Shown: piece by piece, positions 58,158 to 64,000 of the stretch
Layout: every line of letters begins with the position of its first letter
Position numbering within the stretch: the stretch's first letter is position 1
Source of the DNA: Piscinibacter gummiphilus
GTDB taxonomy: Bacteria > Pseudomonadota > Gammaproteobacteria > Burkholderiales > Burkholderiaceae_C
NCBI RefSeq assembly: GCF_032681285.1
Contig: NZ_CP136336.1
Span: 4,947,001 to 5,011,000, forward strand
Direction: 5' to 3'
DNA length: 64,000 bases
Made by a program: the position numbers and the translations under genes
Notes under the pieces: generated by a model
The model's database searches: none
Seen by the model: the letters and a program-made list of their open reading frames with translations, nothing else
What the model was told of the DNA's origin: nothing

Positions 58158-58676
58158 TCAACTGGCCTTCAGTTTCTTGGCCTGTTCGAGCAGGGTGTTG
58201 GCATCGCTCACCTCGAACTTGCCCGGGGCTTCTACGTTGAGTGTCTTGACCACACCGTCTTGGACCAGCATCGAGTAGCGCTGCGAGCGAACACCCATGC
58301 CGCGCGCAGTAAGGTCGAGCGTCAGGCCGGTAGCGTTGGCGAAGGCAGCGCTGCCGTCGGCCATCATGCGTACCTTGCCCGTCGTCTTCTGGTCGCGACC
58401 CCAGGCACCCATCACGAAAGCATCGTTGACCGAGACACACCAGATCTCGTCGACACCGACCTTCTTCAGCTCTTCAGCCTGCTTCACGTAGCCCGGCACG
58501 TGCTGCGCCGAGCAGGTGGGGGTGTAGGCGCCCGGCAGCGCGAAGATCGCGATCGTCTTGCCGGCCGTCTCGTTCGCGACGTCGAAGGTGTTGGGGCCGA
58601 TCGAGCAGCCATTGCCTTCGACCTCGATGAATTCCTGCAGTGCGCCTGCGGGGAGCTTGTCGCCAACCTTGAGCAT
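58158..58676 (-). CDS. Peroxiredoxin, Prx5 type
   Basis: 172 residues, a thioredoxin fold with PGAYTPTCS, where Cys55 is the peroxidatic Cys; the family is typified by bacterial and human PRDX5 and by the Prx domain of hybrid Prx-Grx proteins. Cys24 and a third Cys in EIWCVSVN could serve for resolution, or an external thiol partner is used. GGAGGTGACC before the ATG is a strong ribosome site. It removes H2O2 or organic peroxides. It lies between rpsQ and rplN; no other oxidative stress gene is nearby. Confidence 0.95.
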   Translation of the reverse strand: MLKVGDKLPAGALQEFIEVEGNGCSIGPNTFDVANETAGKTIAIFALPGAYTPTCSAQHVPGYVKQAEELKKVGVDEIWCVSVNDAFVMGAWGRDQKTTGKVRMMADGSAAFANATGLTLDLTARGMGVRSQRYSMLVQDGVVKTLNVEAPGKFEVSDANTLLEQAKKLKAS

Positions 58677-58772
58677 GGTCACCTCCAAAAGATGAAGAAC
58701 GGTCAGATGAAAAGCAAAACGGCCGGGGCGCCTGGAAGAGGACACACCCGACCGCCTCACGAGAACGTCAGA

Positions 58773-59066
58773 TCAGACTTCTCGCGCCTTCTCGACCAGG
58801 CGGGTCACGACCCACGACTTGGTCTTTGAGATCGGACGGCTTTCGGCGATCTCGACGGTGTCACCGAGCTTGTACTCGTTCTTTTCGTCGTGCGCGTGGT
58901 ACTTGCTCGACTTGGCGACGATCTTGCCGTAGAGCTCATGCTTGGTGCGACGTTCGATAAGGACCGTGACGGTCTTGGAACGCTTGTCGCTGACGACCTT
59001 GCCGACCAGCTTGCGCTGGTTCTTGCCCGGGGCGTCGATCTTGATTTCACCGGCGGTGGCAGTCAT
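58773..59066 (-). CDS. rpsQ: 30S ribosomal protein S17
   Basis: 97 residues with [20 protein letters not shown]; a short N-terminal extension ([16 protein letters not shown]) precedes the family core. Its ATG overlaps the rpmC stop by 4 bp. It is the last gene of the S10 section before the peroxiredoxin. Confidence 0.97.
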   Translation of the reverse strand: MTATAGEIKIDAPGKNQRKLVGKVVSDKRSKTVTVLIERRTKHELYGKIVAKSSKYHAHDEKNEYKLGDTVEIAESRPISKTKSWVVTRLVEKAREV

Positions 59067-59263
59067 TTCGCGGCCCCTTTCTTCTTCTCGGCCAGGATGG
59101 TCTTGGCACGAGCGATGTCACGGCGGGTGTTGCCCAGCGTCGTGTGGTTGGTCAACTGCTGGGTCGCCTTCTGCATGCGCAGACCGAAGTGGGCCTTCAT
59201 CAGGTCAGCCACTTCCTTCTCGAGTGCAGCAACGTCCTTGGCGCGGAGTTCAGATGCTTTCAT
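59063..59263 (-). CDS. rpmC: 50S ribosomal protein L29
   Basis: 66 residues, two-helix protein [20 protein letters not shown] with the [25 protein letters not shown] core (binding site near the tunnel exit). Overlaps rpsQ by 4 bp; 19-bp gap to rplP. Confidence 0.96.
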   Translation of the reverse strand: MKASELRAKDVAALEKEVADLMKAHFGLRMQKATQQLTNHTTLGNTRRDIARAKTILAEKKKGAAK

Positions 59264-59282
59264 ATAACGCTCCGTTCGCGCC

Positions 59283-59699
59283 TCAGGCGCCCACTTGGCG
59301 AGCGACGAACGTGGTGCTCAGCGGCAGCTTGGCCGAAGCCAGCTTGAACGCTTCGCGGGCCAGCTGTTCAGGCACGCCGTTGATTTCGTACAGCACCTTG
59401 CCCGGCACGATCTCAGCCACGTAGTACTCGGGGTTGCCCTTGCCGTTGCCCATGCGGACTTCGGCCGGCTTCTGCGAGATCGGCTTGTCGGGGAAGATGC
59501 GGATGAAGATGCGACCACCGCGCTTGATGTGGCGCGAGATCGCGCGGCGAGCCGCTTCGATCTGGCGCGCCGTCAGGCGGCCGCGCTCGGTGGCCTTGAG
59601 GCCGAAGTCGCCGAACGACACGGCTGCGCCACGCGTGGCGACACCGGTGTTGCGACCCTTTTGTTCCTTGCGGAATTTTCTGCGTGCGGGTTGCAGCAT
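59283..59699 (-). CDS. rplP: 50S ribosomal protein L16
   Basis: 138 residues with [17 protein letters not shown] and the core [20 protein letters not shown]. It ends near the peptidyl-transferase region. 2-bp gap to rpsC. Confidence 0.98.
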   Translation of the reverse strand: MLQPARRKFRKEQKGRNTGVATRGAAVSFGDFGLKATERGRLTARQIEAARRAISRHIKRGGRIFIRIFPDKPISQKPAEVRMGNGKGNPEYYVAEIVPGKVLYEINGVPEQLAREAFKLASAKLPLSTTFVARQVGA

Positions 59700-59701
59700 G
59701 C

Positions 59702-60577
59702 TTATTCTCCTTTGGGCTCAGCAGCGCCAGGCGTGGCGGCCTTGCGCACACGCTTGACGGCCGGCGCCTTGGGCGCGTCGGCGGCCGGCGCCGCGGTGGC
59801 AGCACCTTCAGCCGGACGACCACCATCGCGGCGCGGGGCACCACGGTCACCACGACCGCCCGGGGCACCAGGGCCACCGGGGCGGGGGCCACGGCGCGGG
59901 CGACGATCGTCTTCCTGCACCTCGGGCTTGACCTGGGCCACCTCGCCATTGGCCAGACGATCACCACGGTAGACCCAGCACTTCACGCCGATCACGCCAT
60001 AAGTGGTGTGAGCTTCGGAGAAGCCGTAGTCGATGTCGGCCTTGAGGGTGTGCAGAGGCACGCGGCCTTCGCGGTACCACTCGCAGCGAGCGATTTCGAT
60101 GCCGTTCAGGCGGCCCGACGACATCAGCTTGATGCCCTGGGCGCCCAGGCGCATGGCGTTCTGCATCGCGCGCTTCATCGCGCGGCGGAACATGATGCGC
60201 TTCTCGAGCTGCTGGGTGATGCTGTCGGCGATCAGTTGGGCATCGATCTCGGGCTTGCGCACTTCTTCGATGTTGACCGCGACGGGCACGCCCAGACGCT
60301 TGGTGAGTTCGGCCTTCAGGTTTTCGATGTCCTCGCCCTTCTTGCCGATCACCACGCCCGGACGTGCCGAGAAGATGGTGATGCGCGCATTCTTGGCGGG
60401 GCGCTCGATCAGGATGCGCGAGACCGCGGCGCTCTTCAGGCGCGCCTTGAGGTAATCACGAACCTTCAGGTCTTCGGCCAGCATGGTGGCGAAGTTCTGG
60501 TTCGACGCATACCAACGCGAGGCCCAGTTGCGCGTGACCGGCAGGCGGAACCCGGTTGGGTGGATTTTTTGTCCCAT
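59702..60577 (-). CDS. rpsC: 30S ribosomal protein S3 with long C-terminal tail
   Basis: 291 residues. The body (about 1-225) has the KH-domain motif [12 protein letters not shown] and the C-terminal [17 protein letters not shown] of S3. The rest, about 65 residues, is a low-complexity tail rich in Gly, Arg, Ala, Pro and Asp. E. coli S3 has 233 residues. The start is the ATG of [13 protein letters not shown]; the upstream frame overlaps rplV. Confidence 0.96.
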   Translation of the reverse strand: MGQKIHPTGFRLPVTRNWASRWYASNQNFATMLAEDLKVRDYLKARLKSAAVSRILIERPAKNARITIFSARPGVVIGKKGEDIENLKAELTKRLGVPVAVNIEEVRKPEIDAQLIADSITQQLEKRIMFRRAMKRAMQNAMRLGAQGIKLMSSGRLNGIEIARCEWYREGRVPLHTLKADIDYGFSEAHTTYGVIGVKCWVYRGDRLANGEVAQVKPEVQEDDRRPRRGPRPGGPGAPGGRGDRGAPRRDGGRPAEGAATAAPAADAPKAPAVKRVRKAATPGAAEPKGE

Positions 60578-60588
60578 GGTCTTTGCCT

Positions 60589-60918
60589 TTAGTTGCCGAC
60601 GGTGATATAGATGTGCGCGGTCGGCTTGCTGATGCGGTTGCCGCGGCCCTTGGCCCGTGCGGAGAAGCGCTTCAGCGTGGCACCTTGCTCGACGTAGATC
60701 GTCTTCACGGTCAGCTCGTCGATGTCGGCGCCATCGTTGTGCTCGGCGTTCGCGATCGCGGACTCGAGGCACTTCTTGATGATGCCGGCAGCCTTCTTGG
60801 GGGTGAACGTCAGGATGTTGAGCGCCTGGTCCACCTTCTTGCCGCGGACCATGTCGGCCACCAGCCGACCCTTGTCAGCCGAGAGGCGGACGCCGCGAAC
60901 GATAGCTTTGGTTTCCAT
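60589..60918 (-). CDS. rplV: 50S ribosomal protein L22
   Basis: 109 residues from [16 protein letters not shown], the usual start; an in-frame ATG 9 bp upstream (MTT) is also possible. The tunnel-loop region [16 protein letters not shown] is present. 11-bp gap to rpsC. Confidence 0.96.
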   Translation of the reverse strand: METKAIVRGVRLSADKGRLVADMVRGKKVDQALNILTFTPKKAAGIIKKCLESAIANAEHNDGADIDELTVKTIYVEQGATLKRFSARAKGRGNRISKPTAHIYITVGN

Positions 60919-60929
60919 CGTCGTCATCC

Positions 60930-61208
60930 TTACTTCTTGTTGGCCTTCTTGTCAGCCGGATGGCCCTTGAACGTGCGGGTGAGCGCAAATTCGCCGAGCT
61001 TGTGGCCGACCATCTGGTCCGTGACGTACACCGGCACGTGCTGCTTGCCGTTGTGCACGGCGATCGTCACACCGATGAAATCGGGGAGGATCGTCGAGCG
61101 GCGCGACCAGGTCTTGATGGGCTTCTTGTCCTTGGTCGCAACAGCCTTCTCGACCTTGGCCTGAAGGTGATGGTCGACGAACGGACCCTTCTTGAGTGAA
61201 CGAGTCAT
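60930..61208 (-). CDS. rpsS: 30S ribosomal protein S19
   Basis: 92 residues opening [20 protein letters not shown] with the conserved [21 protein letters not shown]. 12-bp gap to rplB. Confidence 0.98.
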   Translation of the reverse strand: MTRSLKKGPFVDHHLQAKVEKAVATKDKKPIKTWSRRSTILPDFIGVTIAVHNGKQHVPVYVTDQMVGHKLGEFALTRTFKGHPADKKANKK

Positions 61209-61220
61209 GTGCCGTTCCCC

Positions 61221-62045
61221 TTACTTCTTGCGACGCGAGACGATGAACGTCTGCGTGCGCTTGTTGTTGCGAGTGCGGTAGCCCTTGGTCATCGTGTTCC
61301 AAGGCGACACCGGCACCTGGCCTTCGCCGGTACGGCCTTCGCCGCCGCCGTGCGGGTGGTCCACCGGGTTCATCGCGACGCCGCGCACGGTCGGGCGGAT
61401 GCCCTTCCAGCGGATCGCACCGGCCTTGCCGTACTGGCGCAGGCTGTGCTCTTCATTCGAGACTTCACCGATGGTGGCGCGGCAGTCGATGTGGATGCGG
61501 CGCACTTCACCCGAACGCAGGCGAACCTGCGCGTAGGTGCCTTCGCGGGCCAGCAGCGTCGTCGACGTGCCGGCCGAACGCGCAATCTGCGCGCCCTTGC
61601 CTGGCAGCAGCTCGATGCAGTGAATCACCGAACCCACCGGGATGTTGCGGATGGGCAGCGTGTTGCCAGCCTTGATCGGGGCTTCAGCGCCCGAGATCAC
61701 GGTGGAGCCCACTTCCAGACCGCGCGGGGCGATGATGTAGCGGCGCTCGCCGTCGGCGTAGCAGACCAGCGCGATGTGTGCCGTGCGGTTCGGGTCGTAC
61801 TCGATGCGCTCGACCTTCGCCGGGATGCCATCCTTGTTGCGCACGAAGTCGACCACGCGGTAGTGGTGCTTGTGACCACCGCCCTTGTGGCGAATCGTGA
61901 TGTGGCCGTTGTTGTTGCGGCCCGAGTGCTGGAATTGCGGCTCGACGAGCGACGCTTCCGGCTTGCCCTTGTGCAGGTGCGGATGCACCACTTTCACCAC
62001 GCCACGGCGGCCAGGCGAAGTCGGTTTGACTTTGATGACGGCCAT
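61221..62045 (-). CDS. rplB: 50S ribosomal protein L2
   Basis: 274 residues. [18 protein letters not shown] near the N-terminus and the C-terminal [19 protein letters not shown] (near the peptidyl-transferase centre) are intact. The ATG shares one base with the rplW stop (TAATG). Confidence 0.98.
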   Translation of the reverse strand: MAVIKVKPTSPGRRGVVKVVHPHLHKGKPEASLVEPQFQHSGRNNNGHITIRHKGGGHKHHYRVVDFVRNKDGIPAKVERIEYDPNRTAHIALVCYADGERRYIIAPRGLEVGSTVISGAEAPIKAGNTLPIRNIPVGSVIHCIELLPGKGAQIARSAGTSTTLLAREGTYAQVRLRSGEVRRIHIDCRATIGEVSNEEHSLRQYGKAGAIRWKGIRPTVRGVAMNPVDHPHGGGEGRTGEGQVPVSPWNTMTKGYRTRNNKRTQTFIVSRRKK

Positions 62046-62371
62046 TACGCGGCCTCCCCGGAGAAGTTGAGCTCTTGGCCTTCCTTCAGCGACACGTAGG
62101 CCTTCTTGACATGGTCACGGCGACCGACCGAACGGCCGAAACGCTTGACCTTGCCCTTTTGCACCACGGTCTGAACGGACTCGACCTCGACCTTGAACAG
62201 CAGCTCGACAGCGGCCTTGATCTCGGGCTTGGTGGCGTCGCGCAGCACCTTGAACAACACCTGGTTGTTCTTCTCGGCCGCAGCGGTCGCCTTTTCGCTC
62301 ACGATCGGAGCGACCAGCACCTGGGCCAGGCGGCCTTCGTCGTGCTTGGGCTTTTGGGTTGAGGTGCTCAT
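62045..62371 (-). CDS. rplW: 50S ribosomal protein L23
   Basis: 108 residues with [20 protein letters not shown] and the loop region [17 protein letters not shown], the docking site for trigger factor and SRP at the tunnel exit. The ATG overlaps rplD stop by 4 bp; one base shared with rplB. Confidence 0.97.
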   Translation of the reverse strand: MSTSTQKPKHDEGRLAQVLVAPIVSEKATAAAEKNNQVLFKVLRDATKPEIKAAVELLFKVEVESVQTVVQKGKVKRFGRSVGRRDHVKKAYVSLKEGQELNFSGEAA

Positions 62372-62988
62372 GCGAACATCTCCTTGAGTTGCTCGATCGC
62401 AGCCTTGGTCACGAGCACCTTCTTGTAGTGCACGAGGGCCAGCGGATCGGCGTAGCGCGGCTCGACGACCAGCACGTTGGCCAGGTTGCGCGAAGCGAGC
62501 GCCAGGTTGTCGTCGACCTGGTCGGCGATCACCAGCACGCTGGACAGGCCCATGGCCTTCAGCTTGGCGGCGAGTTGCTTGGTCTTGGGCGAATCGACCG
62601 AGATCGAGTCAACCACGGCCAGGCGGCCTTCACGAGCCAGCTGCGAGAAGATGGCGGCCATGCCGGCGCGGTACATCTTCTTGTTGACCTTCTGGGTGAA
62701 GTTTTCGTTGGGGCTGTTCGGGAAGATGCGACCACCCCCGCGCCACAGCGGCGACGAGGACATACCCGCACGGGCGCGGCCGGTGCCCTTCTGGCGCCAC
62801 GGCTTCTTGGTCGTGTGCTTCACCTCGGCGCGATCCAGCTGGGCGCGCGTGCCTTGGCGGGCATTGGCCTGGAAGGCCACCACGATCTGGTGCACCAGCG
62901 CTTCGTTGTAGTCGCGGGCGAACACGGTGTCGGGCGCGTCGAACTTCGACGTCGCCTGGCCTTGTTCATTCAGGAGCTCGAGCTGCAT
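62368..62988 (-). CDS. rplD: 50S ribosomal protein L4
   Basis: 206 residues with the tunnel loop [23 protein letters not shown]. In E. coli L4 represses the S10 operon at its leader; the leader is outside this window. It shares one base with rplC (TGATG) and overlaps rplW. Confidence 0.97.
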   Translation of the reverse strand: MQLELLNEQGQATSKFDAPDTVFARDYNEALVHQIVVAFQANARQGTRAQLDRAEVKHTTKKPWRQKGTGRARAGMSSSPLWRGGGRIFPNSPNENFTQKVNKKMYRAGMAAIFSQLAREGRLAVVDSISVDSPKTKQLAAKLKAMGLSSVLVIADQVDDNLALASRNLANVLVVEPRYADPLALVHYKKVLVTKAAIEQLKEMFA

Positions 62989-63659
62989 CAGTTGGCTCCT
63001 TTCTTGACCTTCACCTTGACGGCGGGGCTCACGACCACGTGGCCGTTCTTCGAGCCCGGGACGGCGCCACGCACCAGCAGCAGCTGACGGGCTTCGTCCA
63101 CGCGAACCACGTCGAGGTTCTGCACGGTCTTGGTCACGTCACCGAGGTGACCCGACATCTTCTTGCCCGGGAACACGCGACCCGGGTCCTGCGCCATCGA
63201 GATTGAGCCCGGCACGTTGTGCGAACGGCTGTTGCCGTGCGACGCGCGCTGCGAGCCGAAGTTGTGGCGCTTGATGGTGCCGGTGAAGCCCTTGCCGATG
63301 GACGTGCCTTGCACGTCCACGAGCTGGCCCACGGCAAAGGTGGTCACCGGGATCTGCGCGCCGGGCTTGAAGCCGGACGCCACATCGGCGGCCACACGGA
63401 ATTCCTTGAGGATTTCGCCGGCTTCGACGCCCGCTTTCGCGAGGTGGCCAGCTTCAGGCTTGGACACGCGCGAAGCTTTGCGGGTGCCGAACGCCACTTG
63501 GATGGCGCTGTAGCCGTCGGTCTCTGCGGTCTTGACCTGGGTGACGCGGTTGTTGGACACGTCGAGCACGGTCACGGGGATGGCGTCGCCATCGTCCGTG
63601 AAGATGCGCATCATGCCCACCTTGCGGCCCAGCAAACCGAGACGGTTGCTCAGACTCAT
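62988..63659 (-). CDS. rplC: 50S ribosomal protein L3
   Basis: 223 residues starting [20 protein letters not shown]. The central loop ([19 protein letters not shown]...) and KMSGHLGD are intact; the Gln methylated in some bacteria lies in the region [16 protein letters not shown] 177-bp gap separates it from rpsJ, unusually long. Confidence 0.97.
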   Translation of the reverse strand: MSLSNRLGLLGRKVGMMRIFTDDGDAIPVTVLDVSNNRVTQVKTAETDGYSAIQVAFGTRKASRVSKPEAGHLAKAGVEAGEILKEFRVAADVASGFKPGAQIPVTTFAVGQLVDVQGTSIGKGFTGTIKRHNFGSQRASHGNSRSHNVPGSISMAQDPGRVFPGKKMSGHLGDVTKTVQNLDVVRVDEARQLLLVRGAVPGSKNGHVVVSPAVKVKVKKGAN

Positions 63660-63789
63660 AGTGTTCTCCAGCCCCCTCGCCTTGCGGTTCGGAAGCCTTT
63701 GTTTCGATACCCGACATCGATTGGCCGGGCTGACTTGTTGGAATGCGCACGGCGCCCAATGGGCGCAGCTGCTTCCGGGAAAGCCTGCG

Positions 63790-63819
63790 ATTGTAGGGCA
63801 GAAGCTGAAGTCTCAGCAA
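63790..63819 (-). promoter_or_regulatory. Possible promoter in the rpsJ-rplC gap
   Basis: On the minus strand TTGCTG (63814-63819), 18-bp spacer, TACAAT (63790-63795). Downstream in the leader a GCGCCC/GGGCGC hairpin (63752-63766) stands 92 bp before the rplC ATG. The gap otherwise shows no gene. Confidence 0.5.
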
Positions 63820-63836
63820 CAGCCCGCCAAACAGCG

Positions 63837-64000
63837 TTACTGCAGCTTGATTTCGACGTCCACGCCGGCCGGCAGGTCGAGCTTCATCAGCGCGTCTACG
63901 GTCTTGTCGGTCGGGTCGACGATGTCCATCAGGCGCTGGTGCGTGCGGATCTCGAACTGGTCGCGGCTCGTCTTGTTGACGTGCGGCGAACGCAGGATGT
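63837..64000 (-). CDS. rpsJ: 30S ribosomal protein S10 (partial)
   Basis: Only the last 54 codons lie in the window; the start is beyond the right edge. They read [20 protein letters not shown] and end VDVEIKLQ, typical for S10, which doubles as NusE. It would be the first gene of the S10 section. Confidence 0.96.
   Translation of the reverse strand, partial: ILRSPHVNKTSRDQFEIRTHQRLMDIVDPTDKTVDALMKLDLPAGVDVEIKLQ

Overview
The window is chromosomal DNA of high G+C content from a betaproteobacterium, most likely order Burkholderiales (inference from gene orders: pgk-pyk-fba-purC-purE-purK-sua5, fmt-def next to lysM-dprA-smg, sbp-cysT-cysW-cysA, and a complete S10-spc-alpha ribosomal block). 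Nearly all of it is coding. I see no insertion sequence, phage, CRISPR array, plasmid function or biosynthetic cluster. Genus cannot be fixed from this sequence alone.

Region 1 (1-16 kb): the tail of a PBP4-type carboxypeptidase (dacB) and a SemiSWEET-like sugar transporter, then a mainly minus-strand central-metabolism block (sua5, purK, purE, purC, fba, ilvA, pyk, pgk). This block is interrupted by a GDSL-like lipoprotein with an eroded active site, a thioredoxin-TPR protein, a TPR-only protein, a one-piece HTH/HATPase/STAS-like regulator and a DUF481 outer-membrane protein. AzlCD amino-acid exporter genes and a small lipoprotein follow.

Region 2 (16-27 kb): protein maturation and export. 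htpX, fmt and def lie on the minus strand, divergent from lysM-dprA-smg. After a perfect bidirectional terminator come a large DUF1631 protein, secF, secD and yajC.

Region 3 (27-37 kb): sulfur assimilation. A CysB-type regulator (plus strand) is separated by a large PQQ-type sugar dehydrogenase lipoprotein from a minus-strand sulfate ABC transporter (sbp2, sbp1, cysT, cysW, cysA). The cysB gene and both binding-protein genes share a similar 34-bp element followed by a similar -10 hexamer, at matching distance and orientation from the start codon. I regard this as the best regulatory signal in the window.

Region 4 (36-48.7 kb): accessory and housekeeping genes. These are two small envelope proteins with a common C-terminal tail, a succinate-semialdehyde-type dehydrogenase, an Asp/Glu racemase translationally coupled to a giant Lhr helicase, DUF427, a thioredoxin-like protein, DUF2784, a CYTH protein, a GNAT, small lipoproteins and an initiator tRNA-Met with promoter and terminator.

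Region 5 (48.8-64 kb): on the minus strand, in order of transcription, rpsJ (partial), rplC-D-W-B, rpsS, rplV, rpsC, rplP, rpmC, rpsQ, a peroxiredoxin, rplN, rplX, rplE, rpsN, rpsH, rplF, rplR, rpsE, rpmD, rplO, secY, infA, rpmJ, rpsM, rpsK, rpsD, rpoA, rplQ. The peroxiredoxin sits exactly at the S10/spc operon border, and a near-consensus sigma-70 promoter follows it directly and drives rplN.
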